Of a DNA stretch of 64,000 nt, positions 1-7,387 are shown one piece after another. This DNA comes from Sedimentibacter saalensis. GTDB lineage: Bacteria; Bacillota; Clostridia; Tissierellales; Sedimentibacteraceae. The stretch lies in contig NZ_VLKH01000002.1 in assembly GCF_007830175.1 (NCBI RefSeq), forward strand, positions 310,001 through 374,000, given 5' to 3'. The translations under genes and the position numbers were made by a program. Under the pieces are notes generated by a model. The model saw nothing but the letters and a program-made list of their open reading frames with translations, had not been told where the DNA came from and ran no database searches. Positions within the stretch are counted from its first letter, which is position 1. Each line of letters starts with the position of its first letter.

Positions 1-342
1 AATCAGATTTTCTGTTTTAATGTTATATTTTTCTGATTGATCTTCAGACAATTTGTAGCTGCCGGATGCCGCAATGCTTCCTGTTAAATAGGACACACCA
101 TCAATGGGTTCAGGTTTAATTTTGAAAGTCCCTGAAGGCGAATCCTCATCAGGCTGTATTATTATATCTGCCTCACCTGTCTGCATTTTGATTTGATTTT
201 CATACATGCTGGTGATGGTACCGGATAACCCGCTGCAAGCAAAAAAAAGTGCAGCAGAAATTGCAATAGAAAATACAATAATAAATGCTCTGAATTTTTT
301 CTCAAGGATGCTCTTTACAATGAATCTTACAATAATTCCCAA
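1..342 (-). CDS. ABC transporter permease, N-terminal part (partial, runs off window)
   Basis: The frame is open from a TTG at 340-342 to the window edge, giving 114 codons. The TTG is preceded by GGAGGAATTAA and no ATG start fits better. The protein begins with a basic stretch (RFIVKSILEKKFRA), then one hydrophobic segment at about residues 19-36, and continues into a polar, presumably extracytoplasmic region. This is the usual start of a MacB/FtsX-type ABC permease subunit: an N-terminal membrane helix followed by a large periplasm-like domain. The rest of the gene and any ATPase partner lie outside the window. The family call rests on layout rather than on a diagnostic motif. Confidence 0.6.
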   Translation of the reverse strand, partial: MGIIVRFIVKSILEKKFRAFIIVFSIAISAALFFACSGLSGTITSMYENQIKMQTGEADIIIQPDEDSPSGTFKIKPEPIDGVSYLTGSIAASGSYKLSEDQSEKYNIKTENLI

Positions 343-414
343 TTAATTCCTCCATTTATTTAAGAGTGAAGATTTTATACAATAAATACTACGAAAAGTT
401 GTAAAGCATTCTCT

Positions 415-420
415 ATTATA
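415..420 (-). promoter_or_regulatory. possible -10 element for the permease gene
   Basis: On the minus strand TATAAT lies about 75 bp upstream of the TTG start, in a stretch with no gene. No convincing -35 box at 17 bp spacing is seen (TGGCAT at 16 bp is the best), so this is tentative. Confidence 0.35.
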
Positions 421-486
421 CCATTTTTTATATTAAATGCCACAAAAATCTTTTACTATAAGTAACAAAATAATCCTTTAAATAAA

Positions 487-525
487 ATAAAAAACGAAGT
501 TTGCATAACAAACTTCGTTTTTATT
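487..525 (-). terminator. intrinsic terminator after the AtuA-like operon
   Basis: A perfect 13-bp stem (AAAACGAAGTTTG / CAAACTTCGTTTT) with a 5-nt loop begins 4 bp after the stop codon of the last gene. It is flanked by a T-rich run (TTATTTTATT) on the minus strand. The T-rich plus side means it could work in both directions. Confidence 0.85.
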
Positions 526-825
526 TTATATATCAATATCCAGCAAGTATGAACTTAAGCTTTTTCCATGTTTATCCAAAGCAAGAGATCTGGTAACACC
601 GCCCCCAAGAGCGTCATACATTACGAAATTCATTGCTCCTAACTGAGGCAGTTCATATCTTACAACTTCACCTTTGACAATTTCTTTGAACCATTGTTTT
701 ACTACTTCCGGTGTGACTTTTTCCTTCAATAATTCATAGTCTTTTATATCATATGCTATAAGAGAAACATTTGAAATATTACCTTTATCCCCAGTTCTTG
801 AATGTGCTATCTCCCATAACTTCAT
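526..825 (-). CDS. AtuA-like small partner protein (AtuA ferredoxin-fold domain family)
   Basis: This 99-residue protein starts MKLWEIAHSRTGDKGN. The SRTGDKGN signature and length match the small domain found at the C-terminus of some AtuA proteins or encoded as a separate partner. Its start codon overlaps the stop of the larger AtuA-like gene by one base (TAATG) and has AGGAGG upstream, so the two are translationally coupled and probably form a complex. In Pseudomonas, AtuA belongs to the citronellol/acyclic terpene cluster, but its chemistry is not settled. Here the context is a transporter and sigma-54 control rather than terpene genes. The family is likely; the function is unknown. Confidence 0.8.
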   Translation of the reverse strand: MKLWEIAHSRTGDKGNISNVSLIAYDIKDYELLKEKVTPEVVKQWFKEIVKGEVVRYELPQLGAMNFVMYDALGGGVTRSLALDKHGKSLSSYLLDIDI

Positions 826-2168
826 TATAATACCTCCTTGTATATTACCTTAGCTTCTACATCATTTCTGTTAATCAATATTGAAGCCACCGATACAATT
901 TCACTTACCGTCTTAGTGGCTCCGCCACCGCCTGCAGGTCCGTTTGTATACAATGTTTCAACCTCATTACCTATCTGGACTGCATCATACTTAGACTTAG
1001 TTCTGGCAGCAATTCTCAATCTTATTTCTTCCGGAGTATTATAAACTCTTCCTTGATTTTTATAAATGCTGTTTATTCCTATGAAATCTATTTTTATTTC
1101 GTCGTATTTTACATTTGTCAGCTCAAGTCTTTTTTCAACTATTTCTGCGGCAAGCTTTGCTCTTTCTAAGCATCCGGGTCCACCGTAAGATATTTCTCCT
1201 TCGCCTATGAAGCAATCCTTGTATCCCAGGCTGGCCTTCAATGTTTGAGGTTTTTCTCTGCCAGTTGCGCCCTTAACTTCAACAACATCTTTTGCTATGT
1301 CTTTAAATGTAACATTTGAGAAGTCAGCTATGCAGTCTGGAGTCAAATATTCTTTAGGATTGTGAATTTCATATATCATCTGCTCTATACAAGTGTCCTT
1401 GTTAACTACTCCGCCTGAGCCTTCAACTTTAGTGATGATAAAATCACCGTTCTCGTCTACCTCAACTAATGGAAATCCAAGCTCCCACAGCCTTTCAACA
1501 TTTTTTTTGCCTGGTTCCGCATAGTATCCGCCTGCCGACTGGCCTCCGCATTCAAGCAAATGACCTACCAGTGTACCCTTACCCATCAGATCATAGTTAT
1601 TTATATCCCAGCCGAATTCATATACCAGTGGTGCCAGAAACAATGCAGGGTCTGATACTCTTCCGGTTACAATAATGTCTGCTCCATTTTCAAGAGCTTC
1701 AACTATTCCATCTATGCCCATGTAGACGTTGGCAGAAACAACTTCGCCGTCCAGCTGAGAAAGTGGCCTGCCTGTCTCCCAAACTGTTGCATCCTGATAT
1801 TTATTAAGCTGATTGAAGAAATCATCGCCATAAACTCCTGCAACCTTTAATCCTTTCAGTCCTTTTTCTTCAGCCATTTTGCAGATTACATCAACTGCGC
1901 TCTGAGGATTGGCTGCGCCCATATTTGTAATTACTTTAATTTTATTTTTATATGCCAATGGTAGCACTTTATCCATTCTGTGTTCAAGAAGTCCATTATA
2001 ACCTTTTTTTGGGTCCATTAACTTTTGCTGCTGTGCAATTGCTATTGTTCTTTCAGCCAGACACTCAAAACTAATGTAATCAAGATTTCCCCTTTCCATG
2101 AGCTCTAAGGCTGGTTCAAGCCTATCGCCTGCATATCCGGCTCCGCTTCCTACTCTTATCTTTTTCAT
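825..2168 (-). CDS. acyclic terpene utilisation AtuA family protein (DUF1446)
   Basis: This 447-residue protein starts MKKIRVGSGAGYAGDRLEPA. Typical DUF1446 features are SGAGYAGDR near the N-terminus, the VTGRVSDPALFLAPLVYEFGW block around residues 168-188, the GHLLECGGQSAGGYY block around 200-214, and a Gly-rich tail with TNGPAGGGGATK. The family is about this size. It is followed by the coupled small partner and preceded by a CitMHS transporter 77 bp upstream, so the three form one operon behind a sigma-54 promoter. AtuA proteins are named from citronellol catabolism, but no enzyme activity is firmly assigned. The substrate here is probably a carboxylate imported by the transporter, which is inference. 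Confidence 0.85.
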   Translation of the reverse strand: MKKIRVGSGAGYAGDRLEPALELMERGNLDYISFECLAERTIAIAQQQKLMDPKKGYNGLLEHRMDKVLPLAYKNKIKVITNMGAANPQSAVDVICKMAEEKGLKGLKVAGVYGDDFFNQLNKYQDATVWETGRPLSQLDGEVVSANVYMGIDGIVEALENGADIIVTGRVSDPALFLAPLVYEFGWDINNYDLMGKGTLVGHLLECGGQSAGGYYAEPGKKNVERLWELGFPLVEVDENGDFIITKVEGSGGVVNKDTCIEQMIYEIHNPKEYLTPDCIADFSNVTFKDIAKDVVEVKGATGREKPQTLKASLGYKDCFIGEGEISYGGPGCLERAKLAAEIVEKRLELTNVKYDEIKIDFIGINSIYKNQGRVYNTPEEIRLRIAARTKSKYDAVQIGNEVETLYTNGPAGGGGATKTVSEIVSVASILINRNDVEAKVIYKEVL

Positions 2169-2245
2169 TATTATATCCTTTCTAATTTGCTCAACGCATT
2201 AAGTATTGAAATAAACTGTGAGCATTTTTTGTATTAAATTTAATA

Positions 2246-3562
2246 TTAAAGTGCTATTACTCCGATGGCTATGGATACTATAAGCATTACAATTGTAACC
2301 AACCATGCAAGGGGAATAGTTTTCTTCTGATGATCTCCCAGGTCTACCCCTGTCAATCCTGCCAAAAGGAATGTTGCTGCTGTCAATGGACTTATTGGGA
2401 AACCTGTTGTCATTTGTCCAATTATTGATGCTCTTCCCACCATTAACGGATCTATGCCAAATTGATTTGCTGCACTGGAAAGAACAGGCAATACTCCAAA
2501 ATAAAATGAATCAGGATCAAACAACATACTTAACGGCATTGAGGCAATACCTACTATAAGCGGAATAAATCTGCCCATGGCAGTTGGTATGAGATTAACA
2601 ATGGTTTCTGACATGGCAGTTATCATTTCTGAGCCTTTCATTATTCCTGTAAATGCACCGGCTGCAAATAATACACTTGCCATCATCAATGCTTCCTTTG
2701 CATGAGCATCAATTAATTCTCTTTGTAGCTTTACATTTGGATAATTGATTACTATTGCTATACAAAATGCAAACATGAATGTTACCTGCGGCGGCAATAA
2801 ATTTGATATCATTACAGCAATAGCCGCAACAATTAAAATTATATTTACAATAAATAACTTAGGTCTTTTCAAACTTAATTTTTTCTCATCTACTTCTTTA
2901 TTCATTCCGTTCAAATCAAGATTGTTTACATTGGCTATGTTAATTTCACCGATTCTTTTCTTTTCTCTTTTTCCAAGAAAGACTGCAATAACAAGGACAG
3001 TAATCAAACCTGCCAAAAGAGGCACCAGCATAGGATTAAACAGCTCATTTATTGGAGCATTTAAAGATGTGGCTGCTCTTATGGTAGGACCGCCCCAGGG
3101 CACCATGTTCATTGTACCTGCAGCAAGTGCTACAACAGTTGCCAGCGTAACCCTGCTCATTCCTACAGCGTCATATAAAGGAAGAAGAGCTGGAATTGTT
3201 ATTATAAATGTTACTGCTCCTGAACCGTCAAGATGTACGCACATTGCTAAAATTGCTGTACCTACTGCAATTTTAACCGGATCACTTCCAACTAATTTGA
3301 GTATTTTTTGTATTATTGGATCGAATGTTCCTGCATCACTAAGTATTCCAAAGAATAATATTGCAAATATAAACATGACTCCTGTTGGGGATATCGTCTT
3401 TATTCCATCAGTAATAAACGTTCCAACATCTTTAAATCCAAAACCACCGATAAAAGCCATTATGCTGGGTACAGCAATTAGTGCAACCGTCGGTGATAAC
3501 TTTTTTGTCATTACGACAACAAGTAAAAGTATAACTGATAAAAAACCTAAAACTGCTAACAT
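2246..3562 (-). CDS. CitMHS-family carboxylate transporter
   Basis: This is a very hydrophobic protein of about 438 residues with around 11-12 membrane segments, starting MLAVLGFLSVILLLVVVMTKK. The regions around LDGSGAVTFIITIPALLPLYDAVG and PWGGPTIRAATSL are characteristic of the citrate-metal:H+ symporter (CitMHS) group of the ion transporter superfamily. The ATG at 3562 has GGAGG six bases upstream. A TTG four codons earlier sits inside that Shine-Dalgarno site and is rejected. It is the first gene of the transporter-AtuA operon, 44 bp below a -24/-12 promoter. The family transports citrate with divalent metal or related di/tricarboxylates; the substrate here is not known. Confidence 0.85.
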   Translation of the reverse strand: MLAVLGFLSVILLLVVVMTKKLSPTVALIAVPSIMAFIGGFGFKDVGTFITDGIKTISPTGVMFIFAILFFGILSDAGTFDPIIQKILKLVGSDPVKIAVGTAILAMCVHLDGSGAVTFIITIPALLPLYDAVGMSRVTLATVVALAAGTMNMVPWGGPTIRAATSLNAPINELFNPMLVPLLAGLITVLVIAVFLGKREKKRIGEINIANVNNLDLNGMNKEVDEKKLSLKRPKLFIVNIILIVAAIAVMISNLLPPQVTFMFAFCIAIVINYPNVKLQRELIDAHAKEALMMASVLFAAGAFTGIMKGSEMITAMSETIVNLIPTAMGRFIPLIVGIASMPLSMLFDPDSFYFGVLPVLSSAANQFGIDPLMVGRASIIGQMTTGFPISPLTAATFLLAGLTGVDLGDHQKKTIPLAWLVTIVMLIVSIAIGVIAL

Positions 3563-3605
3563 ATTTTCCTCCAAAAATAATTTATTTTTTTACAATAAAC
3601 ATATA

Positions 3606-3622
3606 TGCAAAACCAATGCCAA
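3606..3622 (-). promoter_or_regulatory. sigma-54 promoter of the CitMHS-AtuA operon
   Basis: The minus strand reads TTGGCATTGGTTTTGCA. The GG (-24) and GC (-12) dinucleotides have the sigma-54 spacing, and one base differs from TTGGCAC-N5-TTGCW. It lies 44 bp upstream of the transporter start, downstream of three palindromic sites and a sigma-54 activator gene. Confidence 0.8.
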
Positions 3623-3679
3623 TAAAATATATAATTTTATATTGAAAATTCAACAATTAAATACTATCATCATTTATCG

Positions 3680-3697
3680 TTTCTAATATTTTAGAAA
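3680..3697. promoter_or_regulatory. palindromic enhancer site 1 (TTTCTA-N6-TAGAAA)
   Basis: A perfect inverted repeat TTTCTA-ATATTT-TAGAAA lies about 60 bp upstream of the -24/-12 promoter. It is one of three copies between the activator gene and its probable target. It is read as an upstream activating sequence for the neighbouring sigma-54 activator. Confidence 0.7.
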
Positions 3698-3759
3698 TTT
3701 ATTAAATCACATTGATAATCTTTTGTCAATAATTGTTAAATAGAAAGCAATTCTATCAA

Positions 3760-3777
3760 TTTCTAATATTTTAGAAA
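3760..3777. promoter_or_regulatory. palindromic enhancer site 2 (TTTCTA-N6-TAGAAA)
   Basis: An identical 18-bp palindrome to site 1, starting 80 bp further upstream of the promoter. A looser inverted repeat, ATAGAA-N5-TTCTAT, sits at 3740-3756 beside it. Confidence 0.7.
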
Positions 3778-3788
3778 TATAATTGTAA

Positions 3789-3806
3789 TTTCTAAAATCC
3801 TAGAAA
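3789..3806. promoter_or_regulatory. palindromic enhancer site 3 (TTTCTA-N6-TAGAAA)
   Basis: The third copy has the same arms and a different spacer (AAATCC). The conserved arms with a varied centre suggest protein binding rather than a copied repeat. It starts 29 bp from site 2, close to three helical turns. Confidence 0.7.
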
Positions 3807-3812
3807 CAAAAA

Positions 3813-3912
3813 AATATTCCTTACCGGAATACTCAGACTATTGACCCGTAGGGGCGGACCTCGTGTCCTTAAATTACTTCGTCTTGAACCTGAATATTCC
3901 TTACGGAATACT
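3813..3912. repeat. dispersed intergenic element flanked by direct repeats
   Basis: Near-identical 20-bp repeats AATATTCCTTA(C)CGGAATACT lie at 3813-3833 and 3893-3912, each able to form a small hairpin. Between them is CAGACTATTGA followed by GTAGGGGCGGA. The same two words in the same order recur at 57999-58035. This looks like a small non-coding repeat just after the activator gene. Confidence 0.55.
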
Positions 3913-3918
3913 TTCAAT

Positions 3919-5256
3919 TTATTTTAATTTATTGTAAAGAGTAGCCAATGATATGCCAAGAGCTTTCGCAGCATTCCTTTTTCCATCAATGTCATTTCCA
4001 AACAATTTTAACGCCTTGTTTATTTCCTGCTTTTCTACTTCTTGTATTTTACTGCTTAATCTATCTATTTTTACTTCAACATCCTTTTGGGAGTACTGTA
4101 TTCTTGTGGGGAGATGATTTACCTTTATTTCATTTCCATCCATCATGTTAACTGCAAACTCTATTGTATTTTTAAGCTCCCTTATATTCCCCGGCCAATC
4201 ATAATTGTATAATAAAAATTCAGTATCTTTACTTAAAATTATGTCCATTTTCAAATCATTTTTGTGACTCATTAAATAATGATTCACAAGAGGCAGTATA
4301 TCTCCTCTTCTTTCTCTCAACGGAGGTATATTGATGGGAAAAACAGATATTCTGTAATATAAATCCTGCCTGAACTTACCTTCATTGATCAGGTCCTCTA
4401 ATTTTTTATTTGTGGCTGCTATGACCCTTGTATTTATATTTATTTCATTTATGCTGCCTATTCGTCTAATTGTGCCTTCCTGCAGCGTTCTTAACAGCCT
4501 AGTCTGAACTTCCATATCCATTTCAGAAATTTCATCTAAAAATATGGTTCCGTTTTTAGCTGCTTCAAACAAACCCATTTTACCTTCTCGTTTTGCTCCT
4601 GTAAATGAGCCCTCATCATATCCAAATAGTTCGCTGTCCAGTAAACTTCCTTGAAAAGAAGCGCAGTTTACTGCTATAAACGGTCCGTCTGATCTGTTTG
4701 ATTCATTATGTATAGCCTGTGCATACAATTCTTTTCCGGTACCGCTCTCCCCATAAATCAAGACTGTAATATCTTTTTTGGCTATTTTTTTAATTGTGCT
4801 TTTAATCTGCAATGAATTTATATCTTGGGAAATTATGCTGCTTAGATTATATTTTGCCTTTTGTATGGCATTAATTTTATTTTCCAGTGTTTTTACTTTT
4901 GTTTTATATTTATCTATATCCTGGTACAATTTATATATATCTTCAAGATTGCTTACAACAGAAACAGCACCTATAATTTCTGAATCTTCAAATATTGGAG
5001 ACATGTTAACAGAATATTGAATTCCAAATTCTTCTCTTATTGCTCCAACAATTTGTTTTTTATCTTTTAATACATTATGAAGCCTTGCTCCGGGCCTTAC
5101 ATCTCTAAGACGCTTACCCACAATGTCATCATAAGCAACACGAGTAATTCTTGTATAGGAAGAATTGATGTATTTCACAATTTCATCAGTATCTATAATT
5201 AAAATGCCATCATACAAATTATCAAACAATGTTTTAATCCAGCTATCTAACAACAT
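3919..5256 (-). CDS. sigma-54 dependent transcriptional activator with PAS domain
   Basis: The layout is an N-terminal PAS domain (about residues 1-110), a short coiled linker, a central AAA+ domain and a C-terminal Fis-type helix-turn-helix. Numbered from the upstream ATG at 5286, the AAA+ domain has Walker A GESGTGKE at 179-186, the sigma-54 contact loop as GSFTGA at 226-231, and Walker B GTIFLDE at 246-252. The helix-turn-helix contains KNAAKALGISLATLYNKL-type residues. The start at 5256 is preferred because GGTGATGAT precedes it, while the ATG at 5286 has no Shine-Dalgarno site. No receiver domain is present, so the PAS domain probably senses a small ligand. The gene lies directly upstream of three palindromes and the sigma-54 promoter of the CitMHS-AtuA operon, its likely target. 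Confidence 0.9.
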   Translation of the reverse strand: MLLDSWIKTLFDNLYDGILIIDTDEIVKYINSSYTRITRVAYDDIVGKRLRDVRPGARLHNVLKDKKQIVGAIREEFGIQYSVNMSPIFEDSEIIGAVSVVSNLEDIYKLYQDIDKYKTKVKTLENKINAIQKAKYNLSSIISQDINSLQIKSTIKKIAKKDITVLIYGESGTGKELYAQAIHNESNRSDGPFIAVNCASFQGSLLDSELFGYDEGSFTGAKREGKMGLFEAAKNGTIFLDEISEMDMEVQTRLLRTLQEGTIRRIGSINEININTRVIAATNKKLEDLINEGKFRQDLYYRISVFPINIPPLRERRGDILPLVNHYLMSHKNDLKMDIILSKDTEFLLYNYDWPGNIRELKNTIEFAVNMMDGNEIKVNHLPTRIQYSQKDVEVKIDRLSSKIQEVEKQEINKALKLFGNDIDGKRNAAKALGISLATLYNKLK

Positions 5257-5366
5257 ATCATCACCATGTAATTTATTATTTTTCATTTATTATAACATAG
5301 GTGTACAACTTTTAAAATATTCTTTTATTATTACAATTACTGCCTTTACAATAAAGTTCACTGCAT

Positions 5367-5393
5367 AAAAAGAACCGTGGCAGAGCCACAGTC
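5367..5393 (-). terminator. intrinsic terminator after the LeuCD-type operon
   Basis: On the minus strand an ACTGTGGC...GCCACGGT hairpin (8 bp, one mismatch, 3-nt loop) is followed by TCTTTTT. It lies about 43 bp after the small-subunit stop codon. Confidence 0.75.
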
Positions 5394-5435
5394 CGATTTA
5401 CTATTCTTAAATTTCTGCTTATCCTTGAACTCAAA

Positions 5436-5948
5436 TCAATTTTTATACATATTTTCTGTTTTCTTTTTGAATAATGGTTTAATTCCGCCGTTTTCTAAAA
5501 TATTCATTGTATAATCTGATATTTTCTGACCCTGCAGAGAAACTCCTGTAGTTTTATTTAGAACTATTCCGGTTTCAAGGTTAATTTCTAATACATCTTC
5601 ATCACTTACATTTTCACTGATTCCTGGAACCACCATTAGCGGAATACCTAAGTTAATAGCATTTCTAAAGAAAATTCTGGCAAATGATTCAGCAAGCACT
5701 ACGCTGACACCGGTGTGCAGCAATGTAATAGCTGCATGCTCACGGCTTGAGCCACATCCAAAATTTGTACCAGCAACTACAATATCTCCTGGAGATACTC
5801 TCTCTACAAAAGTTGGATCTGCACCTTCTAAACAATGCTTTGCAATATCCGCAGGATTTACTAGTTCAACAAATCTTCCGGGATATATTTGGTCTGTATC
5901 AATATTTTTTCCGAAAACAAAAGCTTTCGCAGTTATTTCTTTACGCAT
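5436..5948 (-). CDS. LeuD-type hydro-lyase small subunit (3-isopropylmalate dehydratase family)
   Basis: This 170-residue protein has the swivelling aconitase domain: FGKNIDTDQIYPGRF near the start and the GTNFGCGSSREHA motif around residues 60-72, which contributes substrate-binding residues. It overlaps the large-subunit gene by 8 bp and has GGAGG inside that gene, so the pair is translationally coupled. Family members include isopropylmalate isomerase, homoaconitase, citraconate/methylmalate hydratase and 2,3-dimethylmalate dehydratase. No leuA or leuB lies nearby, and the operon has its own sigma-54 promoter and activator. A catabolic hydroxyacid dehydratase is therefore more likely than leucine synthesis, but this is inferred from context. 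Confidence 0.85.
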   Translation of the reverse strand: MRKEITAKAFVFGKNIDTDQIYPGRFVELVNPADIAKHCLEGADPTFVERVSPGDIVVAGTNFGCGSSREHAAITLLHTGVSVVLAESFARIFFRNAINLGIPLMVVPGISENVSDEDVLEINLETGIVLNKTTGVSLQGQKISDYTMNILENGGIKPLFKKKTENMYKN

Positions 5949-7212
5949 TTTGTTCTGCCTCCTTAATTACTTCTCTGACGTCTGTAATATGACCCTTAAG
6001 TGCCGCAGCTGCTACACTTGCAGGTGATGCAAGATATATTTGTGCTCCTGTACTTCCCATTCGACCAGGAAAGTTACGGTTTGTAGCAGTTATACATACT
6101 TCTTTATCGGCAATAAGACCTGCATGAGTTCCTAAACAAGGTCCGCAGCCTGGTGCAGTAAATGTTGCCCCTGCTTCCATAAGTGACTGAACATAACCAT
6201 GTTTTATGGCATTTTGGTAAACTTCTGTTGATGCAGGTATAACAATCAGCCTTGTATCCGGATGTATTTTTTTACCGTTAAGAATTTTATAAGCTTCTTT
6301 TATATCTTCTAATCTTCCTCCCGTGCAGGATCCGATAAAAGCCTGATCAACCTTAATCTTCTTAACATCTTCTATTTTGTACACGTTGTCAACACTGTGT
6401 GGAACAGCAAGCTGCGGAGATAAATTGCTTACATCAAAAACATGAGTTTCTGAATACTCGAAGTCATCATCTGTTTCGTGAATTTCAAAGTCATGATTAG
6501 TTCTTTCACTCAGATATTTTAACACCTTGTCATTTGGCTTTATATAAGATGTTTTAGCACCCATTTCTACAGCCATATTACAGATTGTCATTCTTTCAGC
6601 TACTCCTAATTCGTCAATGTAGCTTCCTGAGAATTCTATGGCCTTGTAAACTGCTGCATCTGCCTTTAGCTGTCCTAATATATAAAGAATAACATCTTTG
6701 GCATAAACACCATTATGGAGTTTTCCATTTATTTCAATGTTTATTATTTCTGGTACTCTGAACCAAAGCTCACCTGAAATTAAAACTGTTGCCATATCCG
6801 TAGCTCCAAGACCTGTTCCAAAAGCTCCAAAAGCTCCATGAGTAGTGGTATGGGAATCAGTTGCTACAAGAATCATCCCAGGCCATACTACCCCTGCTTC
6901 AGGCATTACCTGATGACATACACCTTTGTTTATATCAAAATGATATTTTAAATTTTGTTCCTTAACAAAAGCCCTCATCTCCTTATGATTTTGAGCTGTC
7001 TGTATAGTTGGAGCCGGAGAGTAATGATCGAAAACAAAGGCAATTTTTTCATTGTCCCAGACTTTCTTGCCTCCCATTTCATAAAATGAGTATATTGTTT
7101 GCAGGTAAAGATCGTTGATTTCAGCAAAATCAATTTTGCAATTAACTACTTCACCTGTTTCTACCTTTGTCTTCCCAGCTGCTTTGGCTAAGATTTTTTC
7201 AATAGCATGCAT
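5941..7212 (-). CDS. LeuC-type aconitase-family hydro-lyase large subunit
   Basis: This 423-residue protein has the aconitase-family [4Fe-4S] cluster residues: IGSCTGGRLEDI (first Cys) and APGCGPCLGTHAG (the CxxC pair). ATDSHTTTHGAFGAFGTGLG and ATNRNFPGRMGS are the substrate and fold signatures. The length matches the short LeuC/homoaconitase (HacA) class rather than full aconitase. The start at 7212 has GGAGGAATATAA upstream. It is the first gene of a two-gene operon behind a near-consensus sigma-54 promoter. The reaction is reversible hydration/dehydration of a 2- or 3-hydroxy di- or tricarboxylate; which one cannot be read from sequence. Confidence 0.88.
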   Translation of the reverse strand: MHAIEKILAKAAGKTKVETGEVVNCKIDFAEINDLYLQTIYSFYEMGGKKVWDNEKIAFVFDHYSPAPTIQTAQNHKEMRAFVKEQNLKYHFDINKGVCHQVMPEAGVVWPGMILVATDSHTTTHGAFGAFGTGLGATDMATVLISGELWFRVPEIINIEINGKLHNGVYAKDVILYILGQLKADAAVYKAIEFSGSYIDELGVAERMTICNMAVEMGAKTSYIKPNDKVLKYLSERTNHDFEIHETDDDFEYSETHVFDVSNLSPQLAVPHSVDNVYKIEDVKKIKVDQAFIGSCTGGRLEDIKEAYKILNGKKIHPDTRLIVIPASTEVYQNAIKHGYVQSLMEAGATFTAPGCGPCLGTHAGLIADKEVCITATNRNFPGRMGSTGAQIYLASPASVAAAALKGHITDVREVIKEAEQNA

Positions 7213-7264
7213 TTATATTCCTCCATGTAATTAAAATAATAATTAAAACATACACTTATTAATA

Positions 7265-7281
7265 AGCAATATGCGTGCCAA
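7265..7281 (-). promoter_or_regulatory. sigma-54 promoter of the LeuCD-type operon
   Basis: The minus strand reads TTGGCACGCATATTGCT, a full match to TTGGCAC-N5-TTGCT with GG at -24 and GC at -12. It is about 53 bp upstream of the large-subunit ATG and downstream of a PrpR-type sigma-54 activator gene. Confidence 0.9.
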
Positions 7282-7332
7282 CTTTTAAAAGGTGAATTTG
7301 CTTGCATTTCAGTTTTTTGATGCAGCTAAAAT

Positions 7333-7382
7333 AAAAAAACTGTTACATAATATAATTTTGGCAATTACATTATGTAACAGTT
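7333..7382 (-). terminator. intrinsic terminator of the PrpR-type activator gene, possibly also its operator
   Basis: A 14-bp inverted repeat (AACTGTTACATAAT / ATTATGTAACAGTT) starts 5 bp after the activator stop and is followed on the minus strand by TTTTTTTATTTT. It also holds a perfect palindrome TTACAT-T-ATGTAA (7365-7377) and a near copy. These lie 85-115 bp upstream of the -24/-12 promoter, where enhancer sites would be expected. Confidence 0.75.
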
Positions 7383-7387
7383 GAAAT

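Noticed and set aside
2745-3686. 313-residue ORF on the plus strand opposite the CitMHS gene
   Set aside because: It is the antisense shadow of a clear transporter. It lacks a ribosome site and its composition mirrors the reverse complement of hydrophobic codons.
5436-7212. Assignment of the hydro-lyase pair to leucine biosynthesis
   Set aside because: No leuA/leuB nearby, and a dedicated sigma-54 promoter and PrpR-type activator point to catabolism. The family alone cannot decide.
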